A DNA stretch of 64,000 nt from M3007 sp046160625 (GTDB taxonomy: Bacteria; Bacteroidota; Bacteroidia; Chitinophagales; Saprospiraceae). The DNA lies in contig JBJXGZ010000071.1 of NCBI GenBank assembly GCA_046160625.1, positions 1-64,000 of the forward strand, read 5' to 3'. Position numbers and translations under genes: made by a program. Numbering within the stretch: the stretch's first letter is position 1; every line of letters begins with the position of its first letter. Positions 33,049 through 42,229 of this stretch are shown here, in pieces. The notes beneath the pieces are model-generated. The model was not told the origin of the DNA. It did no database searches and worked only from the letters and a program-made list of their open reading frames with translations.

Positions 33049-34599
33049 CTATTCAATTCTTACCCCCCGCCTCTTTTTTTTCAGCGTTGGTTCGCTGACA
33101 AAGGCCTCCGGCACCACTGGTTCAATCTTTCCCCCAATCCGCTGATACACGCTAAAATATCTGCCCACCGTGTTCTCCCAGGAGAAATCCACCGCCATGA
33201 TGCGCTGGCGCAGTCCTGCCACAATGCCGGGTTCATTGTGCCACATCGCCGCGCCCCGGTGTATTGCGTAGCCTATGTCGTTGAGCGTAGCTTGGTCAAA
33301 ACGAATGCCGCGCCCGGAGCCATCTGGTTCGGCAATATCAGGCACGGTGTCTTTCAGTCCGCCAATGGAACGCACGATTGGGATGGTACCATAGCGCATG
33401 GCGTACATCTGGTTCAGCCCGCAAGGCTCCACTCGTGAAGGCATGATGAGGAAATCAGATCCCGCATAGATTTGATGTGCCAGGGCCTCATTGTAATCAA
33501 TCACAGCATTCACGCGACCCGGGTATTGGTGTGACATACTGCGGAATTGGTTTTGGGTCCAGGTTTCGCCCGTGCCTAAGATCAGGAAGCTGGCTGAGCC
33601 TCCAGCATTGAGGTAATTTCTAATAGCATCGGGGAGTAAGTCCGAGCCTTTTTCGTTCACCATGCGTCCGATAAAACTTACCATGGGCAAATGTTCGGAC
33701 AGGCCAAACCACTCGCACAACACCCGCTTGTTCTTGTATTTAAATTCCTGAATCGAATTTATTTCTGACTGTTGGTTGTTGGGTTCCAAGCGAAATTGAA
33801 TTGCCGCATCTGTGGCCGGGTCCCATACCTGCGCATCAATGCCATTGATGATGCCCCATTGTTTTTGCCATTCCAGCCGGAAAAGTGGCTCGAGGCCGAG
33901 GCTGCTTTCATGGAGTTCGAAGAGGTAACTTTCTGATACCGTGGTAACCGCCCAAGCACATTTGATGGCCGAGGCCATCGGATTCACTGCTCCGTTCCAG
34001 TCGAGGTAGCTCCGCGCCCAGGCATCGTAGTAAGGCAGGAGGTTGTGGTTTTTCCAACTGAATGCGCCCTGATACTGGCCGTTGTGGATGGTAAACACCG
34101 TGGGCATTTCTGCCAAAGGCCGAAAATCGGGGGAGTGTTTTGCCATGAACGGGATAAGTCCCGTATGGTGATCGTGACAGTGCAGCACGCGCGGACGCTC
34201 GTGTTCGGGAAACGAAATCACCCATTGGAGCACAGCTTGTTGAAAGACAAGATACCGCTCTACTTCATCGCCATAAGCCCAGCCATTTGGGTCGTTGTAA
34301 ATACCGGGTCGGTCGTAAAGTCCTGGAATGTCTACCACAAAAAACGGGAAGCCAAGTGCATTGCTTTTTTCCTGCTGCACTGAAAAATGGATCGTCCGCC
34401 AGTCGGAGCGAATCGCACCGTTATATACCGTGACCCACTCACGACCGTGAATCCACTTGAGCGCGTACTTCGGGATGACAGCTGCTGAAAGCACCCCGGC
34501 TTGGGTCATGTACTTGGGCAAGGAGCCGACCACGTCGCCCAAACCACCCGTTTTGGCAGCGGGGTAACACTCGGCGGAAATGTGGAGGACTTGTATCAT
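33049..34599 (-). CDS. glgA: Glycogen/starch synthase (GT5)
   Basis: The 516-residue enzyme extends alpha-1,4-glucan using ADP-glucose made by GlgC. The N-terminus has the ADP-glucose loop KTGGLGDVVGSLPKYM near residue 16. Further motifs are HCHDHHTGLIPFM, TVFTIHNGQYQGAF, SFIGRMVNEKGSDLL, and the C-terminal MPSRVEPCGLNQMYAMRYGTIPIVRSIGGLKDTV, with the catalytic-site Glu of the E-P-x-G-L motif. The length is near normal for bacterial GlgA, with a Bacteroidota-type tail rich in Lys/Arg. It is transcribed in the same direction as glgC. A heptamer fold-back lies directly before its start codon. Confidence 0.94.
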   Translation of the reverse strand: MIQVLHISAECYPAAKTGGLGDVVGSLPKYMTQAGVLSAAVIPKYALKWIHGREWVTVYNGAIRSDWRTIHFSVQQEKSNALGFPFFVVDIPGLYDRPGIYNDPNGWAYGDEVERYLVFQQAVLQWVISFPEHERPRVLHCHDHHTGLIPFMAKHSPDFRPLAEMPTVFTIHNGQYQGAFSWKNHNLLPYYDAWARSYLDWNGAVNPMASAIKCAWAVTTVSESYLFELHESSLGLEPLFRLEWQKQWGIINGIDAQVWDPATDAAIQFRLEPNNQQSEINSIQEFKYKNKRVLCEWFGLSEHLPMVSFIGRMVNEKGSDLLPDAIRNYLNAGGSASFLILGTGETWTQNQFRSMSHQYPGRVNAVIDYNEALAHQIYAGSDFLIMPSRVEPCGLNQMYAMRYGTIPIVRSIGGLKDTVPDIAEPDGSGRGIRFDQATLNDIGYAIHRGAAMWHNEPGIVAGLRQRIMAVDFSWENTVGRYFSVYQRIGGKIEPVVPEAFVSEPTLKKKRRGVRIE

Positions 34600-34600
34600 G

Positions 34601-34671
34601 ATTAAGTGTTAAGTGTTAAGTGTTAAGCGTTAAGCGTTACCGATAACACTTAACACTTAACACTTAACACT
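34601..34671. repeat. Fold-back of TTAAGTG heptamers
   Basis: Five to six TTAAGTG/TTAAGCG units (34601-34639) are followed by a 4-base centre and complementary CACTTAA units to 34671. It lies between glgA and the ftsY stop codon, both on the minus strand. The later left-arm units carry a single T-to-C change not mirrored in the right arm. Confidence 0.92.
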
Positions 34672-34676
34672 ATTTT

Positions 34677-35645
34677 TCAACCCAGTTGCTTATCTCCGAA
34701 GATGGACTCCACGAAGGCTCGTTTATTAAAAATCTGCAATTTATCTATGCTCTCACCCACACCAATGTATCTGATCGGGATTTTGAACTGGTCGCTGATG
34801 CTGATGGCCACTCCACCTTTGGCGGTGCCATCAAGTTTGGTGAGGGCGAGGCAGGTGATTGGGGCTACTTCAGTGAATTGTTTGGCTTGTTCCTGGGCGT
34901 TTTGTCCTGTGCTCGCATCGAGTACCAAAAGTACATCATGGGGTGCTCCGGGCAGTTTTTTGTCCATGCTGCGGTGGATTTTTCCCAGTTCCAACATCAA
35001 GTGGCTTTTATTGTGCAAGCGCCCGGCTGTGTCAATAATGGCCACATCGCAATTGTTTTCGAGTGCGTATTGGGTTGTCTCAAAGGCCACTGCAGCCGGG
35101 TCGGCATTCATTCCTTTGGAGTAAAAATCGCAGCCTACGCGGTCGGCCCAGATTTTAAGTTGGTCTACAGCGGCAGCACGAAAAGTGTCAGCTGCGCCCA
35201 GTACCACTTTGTGGCCGCGTTGTTTGAATTGCCAGGCCAACTTGCCGATCGTGGTTGTTTTTCCCACACCATTCACGCCAATAACAAGCAGTACATAAGG
35301 TTTTTTACCTGCCGGGATGTCAAAATCTTCCATATCCTCGGTGTTGTTTTCTGCCAGCAGGTCCACTATTTCGTCGCGAAGAATCTCGTTCAATTCTTCC
35401 GTGTTCAAATATTTGTCACGACTGACACGGGCTTCGATACGGTCAATGATTTTTACAGCGGTGTCTAATCCTACATCGCTTGAAATCAGGATGTTTTCCA
35501 CTTCGTCAAGTACCTCCACGTCCACCGTGCTTTTACCTGAAATGGCTCTGCCCAGTTTGACAAACAATCCTTCTTTCGTTTTCTCAAGTCCTTTGTCGAG
35601 GTCCTCCTTCTTTTCTTTGCTAAAAAATTTGTCAAAAAAGCCCAT
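34677..35645 (-). CDS. ftsY: Signal recognition particle receptor FtsY
   Basis: The 322-residue GTPase docks SRP-ribosome complexes at the inner membrane for co-translational insertion. The start MGFFDKFFSKEKKEDLDKG (35645) is chosen as the family N-terminus; the frame upstream only encodes repeat-derived NRINRTNRIN. An N-domain helix bundle is followed by the GTPase motifs GVNGVGKTTTIGKLA, DTFRAAAVDQL, DTAGRLHN and TKLDGTAKGG, and the end shows IRYIGVGESIDKLQIF. It lacks the long acidic A-domain of E. coli FtsY, as is usual in Bacteroidota. It lies between two repeat elements. Confidence 0.96.
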   Translation of the reverse strand: MGFFDKFFSKEKKEDLDKGLEKTKEGLFVKLGRAISGKSTVDVEVLDEVENILISSDVGLDTAVKIIDRIEARVSRDKYLNTEELNEILRDEIVDLLAENNTEDMEDFDIPAGKKPYVLLVIGVNGVGKTTTIGKLAWQFKQRGHKVVLGAADTFRAAAVDQLKIWADRVGCDFYSKGMNADPAAVAFETTQYALENNCDVAIIDTAGRLHNKSHLMLELGKIHRSMDKKLPGAPHDVLLVLDASTGQNAQEQAKQFTEVAPITCLALTKLDGTAKGGVAISISDQFKIPIRYIGVGESIDKLQIFNKRAFVESIFGDKQLG

Positions 35646-35651
35646 TATGTA

Positions 35652-35685
35652 ATTGATTCGATTGGTGCGATTGATTCGATTATTT
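35652..35685. repeat. Tandem ATTGATTCG units upstream of ftsY
   Basis: ATTGATTCG occurs at both ends with GATTGGTGCG between, giving a 7-9 bp periodicity. No inverted partner is seen nearby. The stop codon of the LytTR gene (35680-35682 complement) falls inside. Confidence 0.65.
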
Positions 35686-36453
35686 CCAAGTCTCCCCATG
35701 CGTGCGTTTGAGCGCGTCCATAAGGTTCACTTTTTGGCGGCGCGACACTTCAATGCTATCGCCGTTTTCCATGATAAGATACCCCCCCTCGCCTTTGATA
35801 TAGGTTTTCATGAAGTTCATATTCACGATATGTTTTTTGTGTACGCGTACAAAATTGAAACTTGTGAGGGCATCCTCGTATGCTTTTATGGTGCGGCTAG
35901 CAGTGATTTTATTACCGCCATTGAGCAGGAAGTGCGTATAGTTGTTTTCGGCTTCCAGGCGCGTGATGTCAGCAAGACGAACAAAATGAACCCCGTCCAT
36001 GGCTGAAATGCCGATCTTGTTGAAAGCATTGGGAGCGTTGGGGTTGTAGGTTTGCTGGAGCACTTCCAAGCGAGCCTTGGTTTCCGTGTTTCGCGGTTTT
36101 ATCCGGCTCACGGCACGGATCAGTTCTTCGCGCTCAATGGGTTTGGTAACATAATCAATGGCAGCAAATTCAAATGCCCGTATGGCGTATTTGTCAAAAG
36201 CCGTGACGAATATGATGTCAAAAGGAAGTTCTTCGAGTTGTTGGAGGGCCTGGAAAACGAGTCCGTCGGGCAAGCTGATGTCAAGAAAAGCTACATCGAA
36301 GCGGTTGCTTCGGTCGTCGGCCAGGCGGAGCAGATCTGCATTGGAACCACCTTCAGCTACCACGTCTACGTCGGGGCAACACATGCGGAGCAAATTTTTG
36401 AGGTTCTCCAAGCCTTCTGGCTCGTCTTCGATGATAAGGGCACGTGTAAGCAT
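35680..36453 (-). CDS. LytTR family response regulator
   Basis: The 257-residue regulator has a receiver domain (about 1-122) with acidic residues in LIIEDEPEG, the phosphorylation site Asp58 (FLDISLPDG), the switch Thr (VTAFD) and Lys (TKPIE). A LytTR DNA-binding domain follows (about 150-250; GVHFVRLADITRLEAENNYT and VRVHKKHIVNMNFM). This AlgR/LytR arrangement is very common in Bacteroidota, normally paired with a LytS-type histidine kinase, but no kinase gene is present here. Targets are unknown. The gene is transcribed away from the hairpin cluster at 36470-36713, and its stop lies in the repeat before ftsY. Confidence 0.95.
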   Translation of the reverse strand: MLTRALIIEDEPEGLENLKNLLRMCCPDVDVVAEGGSNADLLRLADDRSNRFDVAFLDISLPDGLVFQALQQLEELPFDIIFVTAFDKYAIRAFEFAAIDYVTKPIEREELIRAVSRIKPRNTETKARLEVLQQTYNPNAPNAFNKIGISAMDGVHFVRLADITRLEAENNYTHFLLNGGNKITASRTIKAYEDALTSFNFVRVHKKHIVNMNFMKTYIKGEGGYLIMENGDSIEVSRRQKVNLMDALKRTHGETWK

Positions 36454-36469
36454 GGCGGAAAGATAAATT

Positions 36470-36556
36470 GTGATTAGTGAATTGGTGGCCCTCCTTCGCT
36501 AAGGCTATGGCGGGTAAAGGTGATTGGTAGACTGGTAATTGGTGATCGGTGTACTG
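36470..36556. repeat. ACCCGCC-family hairpin flanked by TGATTGG units
   Basis: The core CCCTCCTTCGCTAAGGCT followed by ATGGCGGGT (36489-36515) has TGATTAGTGAATTGGTG on the left and four or more degenerate GGTGATTGGT / GGTAATTGGTG units on the right. The flanking units are in the same orientation on both sides. It begins 17 bases upstream of the LytTR gene, in its leader. Confidence 0.8.
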
Positions 36557-36612
36557 GAATCTGCAACTGCCAACTATCCCTCGTGATGCGCAAAATTCCG
36601 TTTTTAATTTAA

Positions 36613-36713
36613 AAAAGCCCCCCGAAGTTCTTTAAAACTTCGGGGGGCTTCGATTTTATTTTTAAAAAGCACAGAGCCCGGAGGTTTTTAATACCTCCGG
36701 GCTCTGTCTGTGC
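36613..36713 (-). terminator. Two terminator-like hairpins after the transglycosylase gene
   Basis: Reading the minus strand, AGAGCCCGGAGGT / ACCTCCGGGCTCT (36672-36706) is followed by AAGCCCCCCGAAGTT / AACTTCGGGGGGCTT (36615-36650) and then TTTTTTAAATTAAAAA. The second is a canonical intrinsic terminator for the gene ending at 36721. Confidence 0.8.
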
Positions 36714-36720
36714 TGTCAGA

Positions 36721-38232
36721 TTAGAACTCTCTGATCCTCAATCGTGCTCCAAATTTCACGCTGTCAAGTTTGTTCAATTTTCGCAGACTTTCCACCGAAG
36801 TAGCGTATTGCCGGGCAATGTCTTCAAGGGATTCATTGCGACGAACAGTATGGTATTGATACTGCTTCTCCCGAGGCGTTACTGGTTCTTCTTGAAATAC
36901 TACCGAAGGGCTGCCGCCGGGCTTGGGTTTGCTGGCGGGCGCATTGTTTTTCTTTGGGGCAGCGGTTGGCTTGCTGGGTGCCATTGTGGCGGCAGTGGGT
37001 GCTTCGATACGGATTCCAGAGTGTTTTTGCACAAAAACCGGGCGATAAAGTTTGAGCATTTGGCCAGGCTGCACATAATTGGATTCGAGATCGTTCCAGG
37101 ATTTCAGCTGAACACCTGAAATGCCAAGTCGAGCCGCAAAACGATCAACATGCTCCACCTCTTTCGGTTTGGCGTTGCTAATCCAGTAGCGACCATCGCC
37201 GACATCAGCGCTGGTGTACCTTTCAATGCTTTCCAGTTTGTATTTGCGTGCACTACTTACCGAATTGAGATAGCGAATGAAGGCCGGCATTACGCGCTCT
37301 GGTACCACCACAAAATGGCCATCGGTCGTAGGCGGCACATAATCGCGCTTGAATCCAGGGTTAAGGTCTTTGATGACTTGGTATGATATGCCTGTTGCGT
37401 CTGAAATGTCGCGGAACGAGATGCCTTCGTAGACATTGACATAATCAGTCAACTGCTGGTCCAAATCGGGGTTGTTAGGTGTAAGCCCATGTATTTGGAA
37501 GTAGTTGCAGATGTAAGTAGCCGCGATGAATGCGGGCACATAATTGCGTGTTTCTTTTGGCAGATAGGGCATGATAGCCCAAAAATTGCGGCTTCCGGCA
37601 CGGCGGATGGCGGCATTCACCCGGCCTGAACCACTGTTGTAGGCGGCTAGCGCGAGTGCCCAATCGTCAAAATGGTTGTAAAGGTCGCGCAAGTGGCGGG
37701 CGGCGGCATCCGTACTTTTTACTGGGTTGCTGCGGTCTTCTACGGCAGTATTGGTGCGGAGGCCGTACTCGCCGCCCGTGCTGGGCATAAACTGCCAAAG
37801 TCCGGTAGCTCCTACCCGGGAAACCGCCTTTGCATTGAGTGCCGACTCCACAACGGAGAGGAATTTCAGGTCATCAGGCACACCATATTCTTGAAATTTC
37901 GCTTCGTAAAGCGGGAAATAGGTGAGGCGCTTACCAAGCATATTGCGCGTTTTCTCTGTCTGAATCTGCACATAAGTCTTGATATAGCTTTTTACCACAG
38001 CTGTGGTGCGCAATTCGAGGCAGCTACTTAGCGAGCCGAGCCTTTCCTTCAGTTCGGCATCGGTGATTGTAATAGGGTAGGCTCCTTTGGCGACCAAAAT
38101 ATCAGTGGTGTCACTCGGTTCTTCCAGATCTGAAAGTTGTAAGGGTTCTTCCTTTTGAGCGAAAACAACAACACTCGAAAAAAGTGTAAGGACAAGTACC
38201 AGGCTGGAACAAACGGATTTTTTTAACTGCAT
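36721..38232 (-). CDS. mltD: MltD-like lytic transglycosylase with LysM domains
   Basis: The 503-residue protein has a signal peptide (ending VVVFAQ, about residue 26). The SLT catalytic domain (about 115-235) has the catalytic Glu129 in SVVESALNAKAVSRVGATGLWQFMP and the AAYNSGSGRVNAAI motif. A central LysM-like segment follows (ISFRDISDATGISYQVIKDLNPG), then a second (about 345-395), a Pro/Ala/Lys linker and a C-terminal LysM (YHTVRRNESLEDIARQYATS). It cleaves peptidoglycan glycan strands in the periplasm. It has Bacteroidota-typical architecture and no lipobox. The upstream region is 316 bases without a gene, so it probably has its own promoter. Confidence 0.93.
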   Translation of the reverse strand: MQLKKSVCSSLVLVLTLFSSVVVFAQKEEPLQLSDLEEPSDTTDILVAKGAYPITITDAELKERLGSLSSCLELRTTAVVKSYIKTYVQIQTEKTRNMLGKRLTYFPLYEAKFQEYGVPDDLKFLSVVESALNAKAVSRVGATGLWQFMPSTGGEYGLRTNTAVEDRSNPVKSTDAAARHLRDLYNHFDDWALALAAYNSGSGRVNAAIRRAGSRNFWAIMPYLPKETRNYVPAFIAATYICNYFQIHGLTPNNPDLDQQLTDYVNVYEGISFRDISDATGISYQVIKDLNPGFKRDYVPPTTDGHFVVVPERVMPAFIRYLNSVSSARKYKLESIERYTSADVGDGRYWISNAKPKEVEHVDRFAARLGISGVQLKSWNDLESNYVQPGQMLKLYRPVFVQKHSGIRIEAPTAATMAPSKPTAAPKKNNAPASKPKPGGSPSVVFQEEPVTPREKQYQYHTVRRNESLEDIARQYATSVESLRKLNKLDSVKFGARLRIREF

Positions 38233-38548
38233 TTTTTGTTCAACGTCTAAACGGTTTGCGGTTGAAGGTCAGCATAATTTGACCGAAAAAAGTACTTGTT
38301 TTCGAGGCAAGACCTTGAAAACCGGACTACTAAAATGGTTGAGCAGAAAAAGGAAAGGCGTGTTAACGCCGGCAAATCGGTTTTATTCTTTGGGGTGTGG
38401 CAACTGACAATGTCAGCGTACCGATTATAGTGTTTGCCAAAAAGGGTACGCAAAAGTCTAGCTTGCTTTCCGACTTTTGCACAGCTTGCGTGTTAAAATT
38501 GAAATTCCTTGGGAAAATCGTCTTTAAAATGACAAAGAGGGCAGACCC
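38233..38548. other. Intergenic region, no gene
   Basis: These 316 bases separate the start of the transglycosylase gene from the stop of the propeller protein gene. No repeat of the classes seen elsewhere and no clear promoter consensus was found. Confidence 0.5.
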
Positions 38549-41500
38549 TTATGGAGCATAAACTAACTTGCCTGTGCTTTCACCCATTCGCCAAAAATAT
38601 ACCCCAGCTTGTGGAAAAAGCACTTTTTCAAGATAAAGTGCTTGCTTTGGAATCATATTTTTCGAAAACATCAACATCCCACTCGCATTAAAAATCTCCA
38701 GTTTTCCTGGGGTGGTCGTCGAAACCCAGGTTCCGTCCATGCCAAAAGGGTTTGGCGCTATCGCTACCGCCGCTTCCCCTATACCCCAATCCAGTACAGG
38801 TTTCAATGCCTTGCCATCCCTGTGGTAAACCAGCGCCGCGGTGGGCCAATCGGCCAGGCTAATTTGTTGATTTAATGGAATATTCCCTTTCGCCCGAAAA
38901 AAGACCTTGAAAAGCGCAGCTTCGTCAGACGACTTCAAGTCGTCTGACGAATAAGAAAAAGTCAATAACCCATTGCCCGTTCTGTTCAACCCGAAATTTT
39001 CAAGGGAAATGCCCGATGCAAGGGGTTCAATTTTTTCAAAGACTAATTGTTCAGGGTTGAATCGCAGTGTAAATTGTGCAGCGATTGGCGCGGGGGCATA
39101 AGACCCTCGTCTCACGTGCGCACCCGGGAAGGAGAATTCCGCTGCCACTACCCCTTGGTCTTTAGAGCCGGTTGAACCAATCATCCAATCCACCAACACG
39201 GGCCATTCTCCTACAGTCCGTTCATCAGCAAAAGCTGTCAGGTTAGGTACGGCAGTATTATTCACGTCGCCTATTTTGATGCCCGTGAAATCGAGGTTGG
39301 CAAGCGGATCGGTCAGCACCTGTACAGACAGTGTTTCGGGAAAAGAAGTTTCAAAAGGGTTCAGTGGATTGACAAACTGGTGATTGGCCGGGACAAAGCG
39401 CCAGGAAGAGTTGTTAGAGAATGCGGTGTCAATGCCAAGTATGAGTTTGCGCAATTGCACCATATCGAAGGTTGTGATGCTGCCCGAACGGTTGGCATCG
39501 GCGGCGATCATTTTTAGGGGCGAATCGAAAGGCTCGATGTCGAGGATATGTTTGGAAATCAACACCAAATCGTAAGTGGTGACTCCATTCAGGGGATTGT
39601 CGTCGCGGTAGGGTGCAAGGGTGTAGGGGGCGCATCCCGGCACGTTTTGGAGGCTGAATGTTCCATCCGTACCACTCAATGTCCCGCCCATATCCACTTC
39701 GATTACGCCATCGCCCAATTCGTCTCGGACAGTGCCTGCCAGGCTGACTGTGACGGGATTTTGTTGCACAAAAACAGAATCGAAGGGGAAAGTCCAGATG
39801 CCACGTGCGAAGCTGGCGGCCACCAATTCCTTTCGTACAGGGTTTCGCTCCAAATCAAAAACAGGAATATAGGGCATGTTCCCGCCCAGCCTCCTCCAGG
39901 AATCGCCACCAGTGGTCGTAAAGTAAACCCCCACATCTGTGGCAGCAAACAGCACCTGGTCAGAATAGCCGGGCAGGACTAAAAGATCGTTCACGGGCAC
40001 TTGTGGCAAATCGGAAGAGATGTCTATCCAGGTGCTCCCGTTGTCGTCCGAACGGTGGATGTGCGGGATATGCTCGTTGTCGCGGTAACCCGAATGGCTC
40101 ACAAAAAGCCGGTTAGATAGGGTAGGAGAATAGGAGACAGAAGTTACATAGCGCTCTGGCAAACCTGCCGTGATGTTTGTCCAGGAGCCAGCAGCTTCGC
40201 GGCGCCACACATTGCCGTCGGAGGTGCCGGCAATTAGTTTGCTGGCGGTGACAGGGGATTCATTGATGCAGGAAATAGTGTGGAATCGTGCGCCAAAAAT
40301 ATTTCCATCGGTAAGGTCGCCGGAAATAGTCCCCCAGCCACCTCCGGCATCTCTAGCATAAGCGCGGAAGGTGCCTGAATAAAGCCGATTGGGCACATGG
40401 GTGCTCATGAAAAACGGTGTGTCCCAGTTGGTACGGTCGGAAGTGCCGAGTGCGGAGAACCCAAACTGCCATGTATCGCCGGCGTTGTTTGTTTCGTGAA
40501 TAGAGCCATTTTGGGTTTCTACCCAAAAATGTTCAGGATTGCCCGGGTCAAAAGCGCAGCTGAATCCATCCGCAGAAAAAACGGATTGCCAGTTGTTGGG
40601 GTTCAATCCATTTCCTTTCTGGATACCGTTGTCCTGGGCGCCTGCCCAATATTTGTCAGGTTGGTGTGGGTTATAGGTGGTTCGGTAAAACTGCGTGACA
40701 GGCAAGTTAAGCGCTTTTGTCCAACTTGCTTGTCCGTCGTTGCGGTACACCCCGCCATCGTTCGACCAATACCGCCGCCCGCTTTGGGTAAAAATGAGGT
40801 CGTGGCTATCGGCATGCCCGCTACCGGCATTGAACCAACCGTTGTTCCCGGCAGGTTTTCTCCACAGCTGAATGGCAAGAAAGTACAGTTCTTCGTCGTC
40901 GGCTGGGTTGGTGCGGATTTTACCAAAATACCAGCCAAAATCGCTGCAGGCATCCTCTAATTGTACGATGTTCACGGGTGTCCAGCTTGCACCGCCATCC
41001 ACAGATTTATGGAGCGACCCAGGTGTGCTAAGCGAATCCATGTACAAGGCGTACACTTTATTGGGATTTGTCTGAGAAATGGCGAGGCCCGTGCGGCCCA
41101 TAACGCCCGTTGGCAATCCGTTGGTGAGTTGTACCCATGTATTGCCGCCATCTGTACTTTTATACACCTTGGCGTTAGGGCCATAAATGACCGATTCAAA
41201 ATTGTTGCGGATGCGATCCCAGAAAGACGCAAACATGATTTGTGGATTGACGGGCGACTGCACCAAATCGCATGCGCCTGCCTGGTTGCTCACAAAAAGC
41301 ACTTGTTGCCAGGTGTTGCCTCCATCGGTGCTTTTGTAAACACCCCGCTGGTTGTCTCGCACATACGGGTTGCCCATAATGGCCGTCCAAAGAATGGAAG
41401 GGTCGGTAGGGTGCACGATGATTTTGGAAACAATGGCTGCGGGACTGTTGACGAGGTGCTGCCAGGTTTCACCCGCATCGGTGCTTTTGTAAATGCCATC

Positions 41501-42001
41501 CCCGTTGAAAACATTGGATGGCATATTGGGGTCGCCAGTGCCGGCATACACGACATTGGGATTGGAAGGATCGAAGGTGATGTCGCCGATAGAGAGCTCC
41601 GGATTGTCGTCAAAAACGGGATGCCAGTTTACAGCGCCATCTGTGCTTTTAAAAATGCCGCCCCCGGAGAAACCCGCCAGCACGGTGTTTTCGTCGTCGG
41701 GTTTGGCAGCCAGGGCATTGCATCGTCCGCCGACATTCATGGGGCCTTGTATCGTCCAGTTGCTGAGGTTGTTGCCGCAGTTGAGTTCACGAGATTGGGC
41801 GGTTTCAGAAATGCGGGTTTGTTGCAGGGTTTTGCGCCAGCCTTTCCAGTCAAAATCAGGGTATGGATACGAGCGCTGGAAAGAAAACAGGTCGTAAGGC
41901 TCGCTTTTTTCGGCAAGTTTGTCGCGATGCGGCAGGGCGTTTTTCCCACAGGAGAAAAGAAGCAAGGCGATAAAGAGCAGAAAAAAGGAATGCTTGGCCA
42001 T
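38549..42001 (-). CDS. Asp-box (BNR) propeller surface protein with dockerin-like, cohesin-like and T9SS domains
   Basis: The 1150-residue protein has a hydrophobic leader ending LLLFSC (Cys18), which looks like a lipobox. Residues about 70-740 contain many Asp-box repeats (STDGGNTW, STDAGETW, SVDGGASW, SDDNGSTW), indicating sortilin/VPS10-like or xyloglucanase-like propellers. A dockerin-like pair of EF loops follows (DNPLNGVTTYD and DANRSGSITTFD, about 795-870), then a cohesin-like beta domain (about 960-1060) and a T9SS sorting domain (about 1075-1150; KLEIFNASGMLMFSKN and GVYFWRMGESTGKLVY). A lipobox together with a T9SS domain is odd. The glycosidase residues cannot be confirmed, so binding rather than hydrolysis remains possible. 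Confidence 0.85.
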   Translation of the reverse strand: MAKHSFFLLFIALLLFSCGKNALPHRDKLAEKSEPYDLFSFQRSYPYPDFDWKGWRKTLQQTRISETAQSRELNCGNNLSNWTIQGPMNVGGRCNALAAKPDDENTVLAGFSGGGIFKSTDGAVNWHPVFDDNPELSIGDITFDPSNPNVVYAGTGDPNMPSNVFNGDGIYKSTDAGETWQHLVNSPAAIVSKIIVHPTDPSILWTAIMGNPYVRDNQRGVYKSTDGGNTWQQVLFVSNQAGACDLVQSPVNPQIMFASFWDRIRNNFESVIYGPNAKVYKSTDGGNTWVQLTNGLPTGVMGRTGLAISQTNPNKVYALYMDSLSTPGSLHKSVDGGASWTPVNIVQLEDACSDFGWYFGKIRTNPADDEELYFLAIQLWRKPAGNNGWFNAGSGHADSHDLIFTQSGRRYWSNDGGVYRNDGQASWTKALNLPVTQFYRTTYNPHQPDKYWAGAQDNGIQKGNGLNPNNWQSVFSADGFSCAFDPGNPEHFWVETQNGSIHETNNAGDTWQFGFSALGTSDRTNWDTPFFMSTHVPNRLYSGTFRAYARDAGGGWGTISGDLTDGNIFGARFHTISCINESPVTASKLIAGTSDGNVWRREAAGSWTNITAGLPERYVTSVSYSPTLSNRLFVSHSGYRDNEHIPHIHRSDDNGSTWIDISSDLPQVPVNDLLVLPGYSDQVLFAATDVGVYFTTTGGDSWRRLGGNMPYIPVFDLERNPVRKELVAASFARGIWTFPFDSVFVQQNPVTVSLAGTVRDELGDGVIEVDMGGTLSGTDGTFSLQNVPGCAPYTLAPYRDDNPLNGVTTYDLVLISKHILDIEPFDSPLKMIAADANRSGSITTFDMVQLRKLILGIDTAFSNNSSWRFVPANHQFVNPLNPFETSFPETLSVQVLTDPLANLDFTGIKIGDVNNTAVPNLTAFADERTVGEWPVLVDWMIGSTGSKDQGVVAAEFSFPGAHVRRGSYAPAPIAAQFTLRFNPEQLVFEKIEPLASGISLENFGLNRTGNGLLTFSYSSDDLKSSDEAALFKVFFRAKGNIPLNQQISLADWPTAALVYHRDGKALKPVLDWGIGEAAVAIAPNPFGMDGTWVSTTTPGKLEIFNASGMLMFSKNMIPKQALYLEKVLFPQAGVYFWRMGESTGKLVYAP

Positions 42002-42076
42002 TGTATCGGTATTGGTCGGTTTTTGCGGTTGGGATTATGAACATAAATCATTCCGAATTTTATGTAAAGAGAAAAT

Positions 42077-42224
42077 AAACCGCAAAACCGCAAAACTGGA
42101 GAACCGCAAAATATAAAACTAAGAGATGACAAACACTCGAACAATTTAAAATCTATGCCTGCTTCGAATCAAAAAATCACGGTTTTAAATTTTGCGGTTC
42201 TCCGGTTTTACATTTTGCGGTTTA
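42077..42224. repeat. Fold-back element with CCGCAAAA octamers
   Basis: The left arm (42077-42119) is AAACCGCAAAACCGCAAAAC followed by TGGAGAACCGCAAAATATA; the right arm (42182-42224) is its near complement. The centre of about 60 bases is unpaired. It fills the gap between two large minus-strand surface-protein genes. Confidence 0.88.
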
Positions 42225-42229
42225 CTTTT

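Noticed and set aside
34686..35468. Plus-strand open frame of 260 codons opposite ftsY
   Set aside because: ftsY is certain from its GTPase motifs; the opposite frame shows no recognisable features.
40961..42040. Plus-strand open frame of 359 codons opposite the propeller protein gene
   Set aside because: It is the complement of a well-supported coding region and has no domain, signal peptide or family-like motif.
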